Notes: generated by a model not told the origin, from the sequence alone. A stretch of DNA of 64,000 bases from Glandiceps talaboti (GCF_964340395.1 NC_135560.1:13232598-13296597); one strand, 5' to 3'; shown: positions 50,901 to 63,713, numbered from the stretch's first letter. Numbers and translations are program-made.

Positions 50901-53900
50901 GAATTACATTGTCTATCACACCATATACATGTACTTACCATATGTAGATGTTGTGAGTATAGGGTATACCGGTATACTATCAGCTATGTGAATTACGTTG
51001 TCTATCACACCATATACTTACCATATGTAGATGTTGTGAGTATAGGTATATACTATCAGCTATGTGAATTACATTGTCTATCACACCATATACATGTACT
51101 TACCATATGTAGATGTTGTGAGTATAGGGTATACCGGTATACTATCAGCTATGTGAATTACATTGTCTATCACACCATATACATATACTTACCATATGTA
51201 GATGTTGTGAGTATAGGGTATATACTATCAGCTATGTGAATTACGTTGTCTATTACACCAGCAGCAGTTTCTTCATTTAACATGTCACTCAATCCTTCAC
51301 GGTCTTGCAATTTGTTGAAAAGACAACTTGCTATGATCTGTGTAATAAAACAAAAGGAGTATTTCAGCTGTAAGTTATTTTATATGAGATCATACTCAAA
51401 GGTATTATGGTATCTCATGTAAGTGGTACTCTAAGGTGACGACCATAAGGATGATATTCATATTTTGAGCGAAGTTGGTGATTTGATTCTTTGTTGATTT
51501 TAGTACGAGTCTTCACAACTTCGGACAGTTTTAACTTGGTGCTGTCAACACTTCATACAGTACTGACAACCTTTCACACCTATCAAGTTTACATTGAATT
51601 CATCATCATGACAGTGTTACCATATTGGAGCTTACATACCTGCAAGCCAATACAGTTGTGGGCAGTCCTGATATCAGTGTCTTGTAACTTAGTCTGTAAA
51701 TGTTTGAAAAACACACACAGCGGAGTAGGCATTGTTGGGATTTCTTCTGTTAACTTGATGATCAAACCTCTAATGGCATTGAACAAGGGATCCATGGGAC
51801 CTGAAACAAAGGTGGAATATAGAGATTTAAAACTGAACTAGAACCAGATTCGTAAGTTTAGACGTTTCTTGTTAAAGGTGACCGTTGACTCTGGAATGAC
51901 TCCTTATCACAGTATGACAGTAAAAACTTGTGATTTCTGACCCTGGGGTGACAATGACATTGGTGACCCCTGAGCATGTATCAATGAAACTGGCAACCCC
52001 TGAACCTGCATTACAAACAAGTTGGTGACCTATGACTCATATAAGACAATTAATAACTGGTGACCCCTGAGCCCAGTACAACAATCAAACTGGTGACACA
52101 GTAAAAGAATCAAATTGTATTTTGCTTTTATCCATTAGATAACATTTTCCTATGTATCGTTTTCCTGGTCTCGTGAAATAAATTATTACTTTGATATGTA
52201 AACTGCTGACCAAGGATGACAATTAATAACTGGTGACCCCTGACCCCAGTATGAAATTAAACTATCTTTAATATTTTTAGTAAAACCTTAGCATGTAATA
52301 CAGATTATGCTGTTACCATGGTGTTTGATGTCCTTGTCCTTGTTAGCTGGTTTACAACCACATGGTAATTCTTTCAGGATTTCTGAGAAGGAAGGAACAA
52401 TGCTGTCCTTGGTTTCTGTATCCACTATCAGTAGTTTTATCACTGACTTGATGATTCTAAAAAAATATGATGAAATACATGTAGAGTAAGAATTTACAAT
52501 AAACTCATAAATGTTAACACCCATTCATGACTAATCAGTTTGTGACACAGAGAGCATTTTTTTGCGTACTTTTGTTCATTCAGAAATGTACACAGTCATG
52601 ACATTGTCAAATACAACACATGCTCATGGTGTGATGGCTTCATACACACTCTCTAACCAGGCAGGACTGGGTACAGTTACTTACCTATCAACCCATGGTG
52701 TGATGGCTTCATACACACTCTCTAACCAGGCAGGAATAGCTGCTGTCTTCCCAGGTATACAGTTCTGATCAAATATCTCCAAATTCTCATCCCTGTAGAA
52801 AAAAAACAAACTTTGAATGTTGTTGCATGAAGGAGAGTTATATTCTAGTAATTATGCTTACTGGAGATAATATGTGTAACTGATTACATAATGCTATCTA
52901 CCAAGTGAAATACGTAATAATGGGATTTCAGTAAAATAATAAAATTTGACTTCGTCATTGTGTATTTTATTTTCATTGATGTTATTTACTTGTTTCTAGG
53001 TGGATATACTGGTTCAGGGGGTAATTTAAGTCAATTTTAATCCAGACTTCTTTTGAACTTAAAGCTGCACTAGATACAACTGAAAAGTTAAAAAACCTTT
53101 TTGGTTAGGAATGATAATTTACTAGCAAGATTGTACATTGTGAACAGTATTGCATCAGGAAACATATTTTTTGTAGTTCTATGCACGAGAAATCAAATTA
53201 AATTGATTTTTGGGTTTTTCCCAAAATCAGTGCCCTCAACATCGATCATGATTTCAACCTGTTCCTATTCTGCTTATGGATAATATTGACCACTGATTGA
53301 CATGTACAATGTCTAATTATTGGTATTTTAGCAATTTTCAGTGAATATATTGTAGTTGTCTGATTGAACAAATGATACAACTAGTACATTTTCAACATGG
53401 TGACAGATTCAAAACAGAGCTTTCATTCAAGATTTAAACTTACCACTACACAACTTAAGGATAATATTAACCACTGATTAACAGACACAACATTTTTTTT
53501 TTCTTTTTAAAAAAAAAAAAATAATTGACTAATTTCCAGTGAATATATCTTCGGTTATTTGATGAGAAAAATTTACCAGTGGCAGCTAGTGCAGGTTTAA
53601 GAGATACATTCACACACAATATACAATAACAAAAAAGCAAAAAAAAAAAGCAAAAAAAAAAAAAAAAAAAAAAAGCAAAAAAAAAAAAGCACACTTGATT
53701 GACTAAATGACACAAATACCAAGTATTTTGATGTGTTGAAATAACACCTACTTTTCAATCATAGCCATGAGGACATTAGACAGTGCTATAGGTTGGTTCT
53801 TACACAGAACTAATACATCTACAATTGGTTGTACACAGTCAGGGATATCTCGACTACTAGATGATACACAACTGCTTCCTGGGCAACAGACTCCTCTACA

Positions 53901-56900
53901 TCCCTGATCTGCATCACTTGATAAACTCTCCGTTGATCCTTGATTTAGAGATGGATCTGTATGTCGAAATGAGAGGTATATAGTTGAAATCTTCACAGAG
54001 TATTTTACACAATAACACTTCTCTTTTTTTCAGTGAGAAACAGAACACAGAAAATAATAGTCTGACCAACAATCCTCCCAACCTTGACTTCTAAAATGAT
54101 GGAAATGGTTTCCCTCTGATCTCCTCTCTCTCTGAACATCCCTAAAATTCACACTGTAATAATGTTCCATTCATTGCTTTTGGTATTGGATTTAATTATT
54201 TAGCGCCCCCAGTGGTGGCTTTTGTGCAATCAGCTCTTTTCCCATGATTCATTTCATATTGCCACTTCTACAAGTTGTTTACTGTGTTTGATGATTTGAG
54301 TGTGATTGCATGGATAAATTCTTTTTCATTTCAGTTATCATACGAGTGCTGATCTAGCTATCATGACTAAATTGGCCTTTCCAAAATTTGCCATGGTGGC
54401 GCTCTACTTCCTATCTGTGTGTACCTTGGGGTATACATGGTATAGGTTACTCGGTAAATCATAGTGCACTGCTGCTTACATCGATGTCTGAACAACATCC
54501 CTGTAGATGTATGAAAAACATCCCTGATTTACACTTCTACAGAATACCCCAAGGGACAAAGCTCTTAAGAAACAGTACAATGAGGTGAAGATAAACCAAA
54601 TTTGAGTGAGGGCACTGTTTTACCTGTTTGCAGTCTGGAATGGCCTATTATACAAGTATCAAGAGGTACAAATATGTTCAGCCTTTACTTATAAAAAAGG
54701 TAAAATATATTGCTATCAATCAAGACCACACATACCTGCATTGGTAACAAGGAACACTGGCAAACAGGCATCTTTCATGAGTAATGCCTATCACAGAAAG
54801 AGAGACAAAAATAACAAGTTAACCTTCTAACAGTGTCAAAGTTTCAATATCTATTTCATGTTTTTGTACTTCTTGCATTTTTATTTTTTTGGAGATTAAA
54901 ATTTTTGCCAAATGACAAGCAATTTATAGTGGCCATATGGATGAGGATTCAGTGTTTATTGTGGATTTTACTCATGGCTTCCTACTTGAAAAATCAATGT
55001 GAAACAACATAGACCAAGTCTGTGTTTGTAACTCAATAAATGGCAAAATTATAATAAATGTCTAAAATGTTTGTTATTGTACGTACAATAACAAACATTT
55101 TCTCACACAATTTTTTTATATAGCTTTTTGCAATGTATTGAGTACAAAGTAACATAGATTTAGTCAATGTTGGTTTCATATTGTTTTTTCAAGTAGGAAG
55201 CCATTATAACATTTTTTTTCAATATTTTTGGTTGGGAAACTGCTTCGACCCATAGACAAGACACTTTTCTTCGTCACAATACTTCTGTGATAGTTTGATG
55301 AGGTGTAATAATAGTAAATAAAGACAATTATAATGTGAAGTATGCTAACACAATATGCAGAGTGTATTGTATAAATTCATGACAAATTGCAGTTTTGAAT
55401 GACTCCATATTTCTGGAATTGGATTTAAAAAAAAGAATTGACCTAAGATACTTTGGCAAGAAAAAGTAAATTCTCGCCATTTTATTTTTTTTTTAATGTA
55501 AAAAAATGTTTAGGGTCAGCAGCTTAAACTAGGGTCGGTCAGGTTACCGGAAAGACACAATTTATTTATTTGGCCTTATTACATTACCTGTAGTAAGAGA
55601 ACCAGGTTTGGTATCGGCTGACTTGTCACCAACTTCAGTAGAATGTAAGCAGCAACCTTGTCTGAAACCATGTCAAGGCTATGAAAGGTGACAACAAATT
55701 AAATATAGAATTATGTACATTAGATTTTCATTTCATAAATGTACATGTACAGGTTTTTGTTTTTTAATGACCTTTGTTCAAATTTTTCCAATTTCATTTC
55801 AAATTGTAAAGTCTACTATGATATATAGCCAGGCAGTAGATTGAAAATACATTATTCATGGCGACAAGAACAAATTAGACAGTGAAATATGGTTACTTTG
55901 GAACAGTGCAATAGAAAAGAATGTGACATTTCAATTCATCCATCTATTATGGACATTGAACACACTAAGATTTATTACTCAGTAATAATGTTTGAAGTGG
56001 ATCTATGACGTTGAGGGCAGTAGACTTAAATTACCACTAAAGGATGACACGTTTAAAATAACTTTGGCCTGTAACTTACTTTCTTGGCTGTCCATCAAAT
56101 AGTCCAGGTCGTAACCATGACAACCACTGAGTGATATGGCCTTGGAATTGCTCTTCTTTATCAGGCGATTTGACACTTGAAGATGAGCACTTCTTCTTGT
56201 GAAAGCCTCTTTTGTACATTTTGTAAAGGTCATTTAAAGGTGAAGTGACAACAACAATAGAAGACAGTAGGCAGGAACACAGATTGTGAATAGAACTATG
56301 AGTGTTGCTGGACATAGGGTCTAACAGTTTACCAACAGAGTTGGAACATGACCACAGGAAGTGGTTGGTTGATAGTAGGATAGCTGTAATGTCAGACCTG
56401 AAAGTTATACAAATTAGAAACCACCATTTTAATCTGACATTCTTTTCACTATCAGGATGACAATTTCGTTTATTAAAGTTGAACACAAAATTATTTCATT
56501 GCCTAAAAAAATGTCTGTTCTTAGATTCTTTAGCTCTTGGTAATTGTATAATGCTGCTGTACCTGTTATTTATTTCAAATTGGATAAAGATTTTTAGTCG
56601 CTGTATGGAAAAAAAAAAATTGTTCAAATAGATACTACACAGTGTATGCTTTCCAATATATAATCCATGACATTGCCATGGAAACTATCGGTGTCTAACC
56701 AGTGTCATTGTGTCATGTCACATGCCCAGGTGTATCTATTACAGCACATATTCTGCTCATACATATAAACTGTTATGTTAACTTTATCTGCACTCTACTA
56801 GAAGATTGGTTAGCATAGATACAAATGTACCAAGCTGCTCAACAACTGGGTCATGAATAACATCAACATATGTACAATGTAAGTCTATCAGTATAAATGT

Positions 56901-59900
56901 GAGACAGGTGTATAAAAGGCCCCCTAAGTTTGTAGGCGTTACTGTCAAACTTGAATGTGTACAGTGACAGACGAAATTTTGGTAATACGTTTGGTATGTG
57001 TGGACGTATGAATGTCTTGGGAATGAGTGTGTTACAAAAAGTTGATATTTATACATGGTATATAAAATTTTGGACAAAAAATAATTGGACTGGGGTTTAT
57101 TCATTACTTGTACTGAAAAGCTGTTACTATTCATTACTCTATATTATTCAAGATTAGGACATCGAGATGCTAACGACAACCACACAGGTGGCCAGCTTCA
57201 CCTTAACAGACTCTCTACAGTTGTAGCAACGTATAGAAATTGTCTCCCACCCCCACCCCAACCAGAAGGGCATGGTCAATGCAGCTGAATGACTGAGCTT
57301 TAATTTGACATTTGTGTATATTAATTGCAATGTGTTATAATACAACCTACCTCATCTGTTTAACTCTGTTGTACGATGGTTTAGCTTTACTGTACCGTTG
57401 CACCAATATTGTCAACGCTTCATTAAGTATTGACAGGAACATATTCTGAGCAAGTTGAGGGGGACAGTTAGTGAATAAGTCATGTTGTAAACCTCTCATG
57501 TGATAGTTCCACATCTGAATAGCAAATGAACACCTTTCATCCTGTAAAATATCAACGAATATTATAGCATCATAAGTCTTTCATAAAAAATAAAATGCTG
57601 GTATGTTGGCAGATCAGTTCGGTTATGAAATAATTTTCTTTTCTCTTTTTTATCTTAAAAAATCTCAATGATCAAAACCTCATCATACACATTTTGTCAA
57701 TCTGTGCTCCTCATCCATGGAATTGCCATCACTGATCCGAGCTGCTTCTTCATACAACAGTTTTAAAAGAAGTTTGAAAACTTACCTTTTTAAGTCGTTT
57801 TATACTTAGCCATTTGACATATTTTACCTTTTTGCATGTGAACCTTTTTTTACTAGTTAGTAAGTATGTTTCTAACATAGGGACATTTTTAACAGTTTTT
57901 TTTCTTCAAATAGTGTATTTTTGTTGTCTTTTATGTCTGTCTTTGTTTTTCTAATCAGTTGTGCAGCGCATTGTGATTATTCTTAATGCAATGCGCTTGA
58001 TAAGAATTAAAGATTATAATTATTATGATTGCCTTACCTCATAAAATGCACGCTGATCAGCCCAGTTATGACTCTCAGCATCTTGTAATACAACTGTTGC
58101 AATGATATGATTTTGATATTCCATCAAATTTCTAGATATCAAGTCTACCAAGTCAGAAAACAACTTTTGATTGATTGTCAAAACATGCCTGTATTTAAAA
58201 CATAAATTGAAATAAATTTTAAAAAAAATAATTAAGACAATAGTTCATTTCCTCATAAACTGACTGGGTAGACAACTGTTGTAATTATTTCCCTGTATAT
58301 CTGTTTGTGACATGTTTCCTCACGGCCAGACTGGCTTTCACGACATATGCAAATTGTAATACATAAAGACATTCAAGTGTCTACCCCTATTATCAGGTAC
58401 AGATTTTCTTTTCAGCCTTTGATCTTGACCTTCAGGGTCAGTTATTGAAATCCAGTCTTCTCCGGCATATCACAGACACAATTTAGTATTTATTTAATAT
58501 TTGTTACCACAAAATCATGTCACCATTCAGTCACACAGAAGTAAAGTATTTGAGGGGGGGGGGGACTGTGTCTTCTATGAAGCCTTGTCTCTTACTACAT
58601 TTTGTCTTTTCTGGAATAATCCATAATGTACTGCAACTAGACATAGGCATGTGGGCACCAATGTTATGATATCTGCATTTGATGTCTGCATGGTGACACG
58701 TCAGCTCATTTCATTTTAGACAAAATGTAGTAAGAAACTGTATTCATTCAATCTTGCTATCCTAGCGTGTAGCATGTGTAGTTTCTTATTAGTTTTTGTG
58801 TGGTTGTATCAAACAGAACCAGTCAATGGAAACTTGAAACAGCCTGTAAAAATTTGGGGTTGGATGCAGCATTACTTGAAAAGTAAAGATATTCGATGTA
58901 GCACTGTCAATCGTTCTGAAGTTACATTGAGTTCTCAAACATATCTGATATGGGTATCGTAGACACATACATAGTTATTACCTTGGGAGTTGAGCCTTCA
59001 GTTTTCTAAGATAGTCACAAACTGAAAATATTGTCACATGTTGCTACAACAGTGATAAACTACTGAATGGATGTTGGTGTAATTATAGTCTCAGTCAGGA
59101 GGCGTCTCTGAAAACTAGTTCATTTAGAGTTCCATGAACTCTCAGTGTTGTTTTAGGACTTCCAATGTTTACACTATGTTGATCACAGGGTGATTAGAAT
59201 CGCACAACAGAGGAACCACTATCACTTGTGTAATCTACCATATTGAAGAACAATAGATTTAGTTTGCATCTATCTTAGTAAACTGAAGGCTGGATTACCA
59301 GAGTGGTATCAGGACAATACTATCATCCAGATATAGTAAAAAAACCTTACCTTGACTCTTCCCCCAGTACTTTCTCATAGTAACCCAAATGACATCGGAT
59401 GAACGACGCTGTAGATAGTGTTACGTACAAACACTGGATTGGTGAGGTCTCAGGTACATCACCACTAATCTGGTTGTACACATAATAGATAATACATTTT
59501 GTATATTCATAAACTCTACTACTTTCTAAAAACCATTAATAAAAGTGAGAGCACATTACATGTATCGTCCTTACCACTGAATACCTATGCTGGACAAGAT
59601 AGTTGTTGGCCTTAATGTAATGAAAATGTTCAGAGTGCAACCCATGGCTGTATTTTACAGTGTACTTAAAATGACCAGATAAAATTTTTGTTCTTGTTTT
59701 AGCATTAGGCCAAAAAAGAAAAGAAAAGAATTGGTTCTGGTCAGCGCGTGCATCACTTAAAATACCTCTGTATTGATCTTTTTTTTTCATGTTTGTCCAG
59801 CCCATGCAGTCTGAAGATCTGGGGGGAAATACATGTACCCTCCCTACATTGATTGCTACTTCAGTGAAGACAACTGTAGAGCCAATCATGAACAAGCAAC

Positions 59901-62900
59901 TGACATCTGCCCCACATACACACTTGCTCTAACATACTAAATAGTACAGTAACTGCCATAAATAGTAGATTGAGCAACAGGTTTGTTGAGAATTACAACA
60001 AAATTTTGTCGTTGCACCACTTTAGACATCACATTCTTAGCCTATTTCGTATTTTCAACAAGAATATGTTTGAACATATTTTGACATATTTTTATCTGAC
60101 ACAAGACAAATTTTACTAGTTATATTTTACATTTCTGAATGTATACACAGTTTTTTTTAAAAATTTGCATCTTGCTGGGTCCAGTACAAATAACTAAAAT
60201 TTCTGATATTATAAATATGGACTAGAAATGTGTATACAACACATATCCTTATAATACAGGCTCTGTTATCAATGGTGCACATGTATCATACCATTGCCGA
60301 CTTCACTAGAGATCATTTATTACTCAAACTTGCAGTGTCAGAGGTAAAGAAGTTTTAAGAATCAAGTACACCTACCTTTGTCAGTCTTTCATAGAATAAC
60401 CTGCAGCTGCCGATGATGGATTCTGTAAATGCAGCTCTGATTTGTTGAAATACACTTTCAGATGAAGCAATAGCCATTGGTAGCAGACTGTCCAATGTTT
60501 GGATTACTGTTGCACAACTCTACAAGTGTAAGGATGGAAAGTCATATCATTAGCATAGGGTAAGTGTAGAGCTATTAAGTGAACCAAGGTCCATGAACCA
60601 TCTCCCTATCATCCAAATATTTATTACAGGAACCCAATTACAAATTAGTGTTATGTGGCTCGTACATTCTCACATGCTGCTTCTGGTCTGTCGAATAAAC
60701 CCCCATTGAAATTATGGCAAAAAAACCTACAACTACTACCTTCAGAAAGAATTTAACAACTTTCTATTCTTGAGAGCTAGCCTCCTAGTACATCTTTGAA
60801 CTTCATACTATAAAATGGTCACTGGTGCACCACAAATTGATTGACTAACATGGTTTCCATCAAAAGTTACTTAGCAGAGGTCTATGACACCTTTCATGTT
60901 AGTCTGGATGCCAACATGGTCTCTAACAAAACCATGTCTAGTGAAAGTCCCTCAATCAGCACAAAAAGATGTTCATCCAATTGGTGAACTGCAACTGTTA
61001 TAGTGATGTAAACAGTGTATAAGTAGCATCCTGAGTTGACAAATATACCATATTTGGGCATCATGTAACACTAACTTTATGAGGAACTGTGTTATTGGTT
61101 AGAATATTGTGATTGATTAACAAAGACATGATGAAGTGTAGATTATTGGAGTGACTTCAATGAATGTATCTTGTAGTCTACTGTGCATAGACTAGTCATG
61201 TGACATAACACTTACCCTGGTGATTCTCTTGGGATAATCACTCTTTCCACCAATCAAATCACCTACATTTGGGTAAAAAAGTAAAAGAACATTAACAATG
61301 AGAACCCACTGGTTTGGCTTTGTTTCTTTCTTCACTATTTTGTGATATAAACTAATATTTCACTCAGTTTTATGTCATTATGTGATGCAGGTGTTTCTGT
61401 GCCACTACATGGGGTATAGGATAAGGGTTTTGCTGACCTCAGTAATATTGCTACTAAAGTTGGGCCCTTCCACTGTACAACCTCAGTCCGTGAAACCCAT
61501 ATCTGGGCTGTAAAGATTATTAGTCTTTACGGCCCATATATGGACATGTTCAGTACATCATTGTACACCCCTATATTTGTGTAACAATGTCATACATTCA
61601 ACTGAGCTAACCTAGAGATTGGAACTGAAACTTACGGAACTTTCATGAAGGCAAAGTCTGATGAAATTTGCTCTCAGGACCAAAATCTCATACATGCAGA
61701 TAACTCATTAAGTCTGCTTCAGTATGTTCACTTGACTCAAGGAAACAAAAACCTGTTTCAGTCCCCAATGTTACGATTAATATTGGAGGCAAATAACAAA
61801 GACTAAAGTCACTTAGAACATGACATTTCAAAACCGACAAACTTACCACAAACAGCCTCAGTTTCCAAAGTGTGTTCATTTTCATAGATCTTGAAATCTG
61901 CTGTCAGTGCTTCATGTGTTGTAGTCTCCACCATGGTTGACAAGGACTTAGATATTGATGGTATCAACTTTTCATAATTATTACACCATTCCCACTTTGG
62001 TTTATCCTGTAATAACATACATGGTGTTATGGAAGTGAATTTACTATTTACATTAGGGCGTCTATGTTTCTCATCATAACGACTTAAAAATGATGGGTCA
62101 GTTGGCAGGTTAAAAATTTTAAAAAGTAAAATAAAGTAAGTGTAGATGTACATGTTGGTGATACTTTAATTTCATAACCATACTGTTACAGTCTGAATGA
62201 CTTAGAAATGACAATTATTAACCCATAACATCAAAGTAAAGCATTTTCTGTATGTACCACAATCGTTTATAACATCCATATTAAGTGTAAAAGTATACTG
62301 TTTCATTTGCTATTTGACCACATTAGATAGCCCACATGCTGGGCTTATAAATAAACCAATTGAAGCAGTATACTTTTACACTTGATATGAATGCTAAAAA
62401 AATGAGCACAGCACATAGAGAAAGTGCTTTACTTCAGTGTTACTCATTGTAAATCCAGAAGGAAACCATTCGTTTTATTATGGTTTGCAAAGTTTAGCAA
62501 TAAATGCTAATTTTCGAAAAAATTATGAATATAAAAGAGTAACACCTACAATAACTGGCAGTCTATTTTATTCCACATCACTCTGAGACATTACTTTATT
62601 ACTGACATTTGAACAGAGCAAGATAAACTATTTTGTAGTTTTACAAGTTTTTGAGACTTACCACACTGGCTATTTTTCTAATAGTTGGTGGTGTTTCCAG
62701 GTGTGTACCATCCTCACCTAACATCGCCTGAGTAACACCAAATGGTGGAGGTATGGAATCAGGTTGCAAGGAATGATTTGAGGTTGCAAAACTGATATCT
62801 TTATCGGTGTTGTAGCCCCGCTTCTCTTTCTCCCTTTCACGAAAATTGTGCTTCAAAACACCTGCAAGACATAATGCCACTGTCACTGAAATCTGATTGA

Positions 62901-63713
62901 AATCAAAGTGTGGGAAACATGCATACATCGTGTTCGGGTATGAATATGGGAAAGGCTGCTTAAAGTTTGCAAAATCAAGTGCTGGTAAATTACATGCCAT
63001 AAATCAAACCATCAAAATTATACGTGTTTATAAATGAACACCTTCTTAAGCAACAAATAATGTATATAAAACTTCAAACTAAGTGAAATCGTTTATTAAC
63101 TCTAGTCCTCCAACAGACCATGAAATTATTGTTAGAGTAACAACTTTGCTTTTTTATTTTAAAGACATGATGACAGAACGTCATGACATGTGGGTGCAGT
63201 GCGGAGTACTCAAGGTATTTGCACAAGTGCTTGCAGTGTTCTCTGTGGTTGTTCCTTTGACACTGTGAGCATGAGTTCAAATACCCCTAAGTATCCACAT
63301 TGTCACTTACGCAGCATGGGGTTCTGTTATTATTACATTTGTTTATCCAAAACGGCAGATTTCCATAAAAATCATACTGTGCGATTGTGTGTGCATGGAA
63401 CAACCGTGCCCTCATTTGAATAATGTTTTCAGTATTGCACTGCAGTGCCAATACCACTAGTATGTGCATGCAACAGTGCAAAGTACTCTTTGGTACTTTA
63501 TGTACTAAATGTAAACTGCACAGGTACCAAGAATTGTGATGGTATACAATGATTTACCTCTCAGTGTATTTTTCTGCCTTGACGGTTTATCTCCAACTAC
63601 AGGACTCCATATGGTCAGTTTGTGGAGATCATCTATAAAAGTTTCCAGCTCACTGGTAGCAGACAGCATAGTTACAAGGCTGTACACATCACTCCTAGAT
63701 AATATCTTGCAAT
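47941..63713 (-). CDS. Large conserved helical protein, unnamed (KIAA0825/DUF4495- or CCDC142-like?), last 20 coding exons
   Basis: Twenty exons join in frame into 998 residues ending TAG at 47941; the 5' part lies beyond the right edge. I see no catalytic motif, signal peptide or membrane segment. The sequence looks alpha-helical with many Leu/Ile repeats. The most conserved-looking parts are DDLHKLTIWSPVVGD (first exon), CSFAIQMWNYHMRGLQHDLF with CPPQLAQNMFLSIL (57351-57541), SDITAILLSTNHFLWSCSNSV (56080-56397) and MWNY-type Trp/Tyr clusters. The helical layout, the CPPQLAQ block and the size remind me of KIAA0825 (DUF4495), with CCDC142 as alternative. This is recollection, not a search, and no biochemical function should be inferred. 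The phase agreement over 20 exons makes a real gene certain. Confidence 0.85.
48333..48420. repeat. Inverted-repeat family D, partial copy
   Basis: CTTTAAGGCTGCAACAG, CAGTTTTTTAAAACCATTTT and GTTAGAGATGATGATTCG follow the same order as the left end of the copy at 53058. Only the left part is present, in the intron before the last exon of the unnamed gene. Confidence 0.5.
48925..49071. repeat. Inverted-repeat family A (MITE), copy 3
   Basis: CTTCATTCAGCCAAGGGAAA and GAGTGACCTAAGGG are mirrored by CCCTTAGGTCACTCATATTT, GAATGAAGAAACATATTGG and GAATAACATAATTATAC. The extreme left end is diverged. Same family as 15988 and 46751. Confidence 0.85.
49918..49944. repeat. (GGT)n microsatellite
   Basis: About nine GGT units in the intron between exons 49412-49515 and 50098-50200, with a short CTGT run 45 bases further on. 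Confidence 0.9.
50351..51260 (-). repeat. Exon-derived minisatellite with repeated splice donors (about 77-base unit)
   Basis: Eleven tandem copies of a unit holding GTAGATGTTGTGAGTAT (starts at 50401, 50478, 50554, 50631, 50708, 50785, 50862, 50944, 51027, 51109, 51198; spacing 76-89). On the minus strand each unit is the 3' half of coding exon 51193-51337 (IADSIYPILTTSTYG) plus its donor TATG|GTAAGTATATGG and the first intron bases. The rightmost copy is the real exon end; the others lie in the intron. Every copy keeps the GTAAGT donor. The unit is not a multiple of three and some copies have lost one base. Confidence 0.93.
52625..52735 (-). repeat. Tandem duplication of part of a coding exon
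   Basis: A 42-base segment at 52694-52735, inside coding exon 52685-52792 (PAWLESVYEAITP), is repeated without change at 52625-52666 in the following intron, 69 bases away. The intron copy has no donor immediately after it, and read-through from the exon meets TAA at once, so it is probably not coding. Confidence 0.9.
53058..53601. repeat. Inverted-repeat family D, copy 2 (most complete)
   Basis: The termini are inverted: CTTAAAGCTGCACTAG at 53058 and the complement of CTTAAACCTGCACTAG ending at 53601. The element is about 540 bases and contains internally repeated GGATAATATTGACCACTGAT-type blocks and A-rich tracts. It is non-coding, within an intron of the unnamed gene. Confidence 0.75.
53620..53690. 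repeat. A-rich (GCAAAA..)n tract
   Basis: Runs of 8 to 20 A bases separated by GC, directly after the family D element. A poly(A)-like low-complexity tract. Confidence 0.85.
54928..55220. repeat. Inverted-repeat family B, copy 2 (complete)
   Basis: Left arm GTGGCCATATGGATGAGG, then GGCTTCCTACTTGAAAAA. The right arm carries the complement, TTTTTTCAAGTAGGAAGCC. The centre is a perfect 38-base palindrome at 55064-55101 built on TTATTGTACGTACAATAA. Shares all blocks with 14671-14885. Confidence 0.85.
58591..58736. repeat. Inverted repeat with a 100-base loop
   Basis: CTTACTACATTTTGTCT on the left and AGACAAAATGTAGTAAG on the right are exact reverse complements. A small foldback element within an intron of the unnamed gene. 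Confidence 0.6.
58995..59292. repeat. Inverted repeat with a long spacer
   Basis: GCCTTCAGTTTTCTAAGATA near 58995 pairs with TATCTTAGTAAACTGAAGGC near 59273-59292 with one mismatch. A likely transposon remnant in an intron of the unnamed gene. Confidence 0.6.
62226..62446. repeat. Inverted-repeat family C, copy 2
   Basis: The left end AACATCAAAGTAAAGCATTT and the right end AAAGTGCTTTACTTCAGTGTT are inverted. The inner arms AAGTGTAAAAGTATACTG and CAGTATACTTTTACACTT are exact complements. Related to 19211-19356. Confidence 0.75.

Larger units (their letters stand above)
47941..55678 (-). other. Unnamed gene, exons J-T (C-terminal half)
   Basis: Minus-strand exons: 55588-55678, 54736-54787, 53752-53956, 52685-52792, 52317-52456, 51637-51800, 51193-51337, 50098-50200, 49412-49515, 48685-48731, 47941-48294. 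For the first, the acceptor at 55679 was preferred over one 16 bases further in because it gives a helical KVAAYILLKLVTSQPIPNLV frame. The last exon encodes an acidic C-terminus ending LDQEELV. Exon 51193-51337 seeds the minisatellite beside it. Confidence 0.83.
56080..63713 (-). other. Unnamed gene, exons A-I (upstream half visible)
   Basis: Minus-strand exons: 63558-63713, 62662-62861, 61847-62006, 61216-61262, 60376-60519, 59351-59469, 58038-58188, 57351-57541, 56080-56397. Each has AG before it and GT after it, and phases chain 1-0-1-0-0-2-0-2-2. The first starts with two bases of a split codon, so at least one more coding exon lies right of it, outside or at the window edge. Confidence 0.85.

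Noticed and set aside
50194-51239. Repetitive plus-strand ORFs (LPYVDVVSIG units)
   Set aside because: Antisense translation of the exon-derived minisatellite; the coding strand is minus.
55588-55663. Alternative acceptor for the exon at 55588-55678
   Set aside because: The inner AG gives a Gly/Ser/Thr-rich frame whose end phase does not fit the next exon, while the outer AG gives a helical frame in matching phase.
47941-63713. Unnamed gene as MMS22L or codanin-1
   Set aside because: Compared from memory: neither shares the recurrent blocks (LTIWSPVVGD, CPPQLAQ) or the C-terminal sequence.
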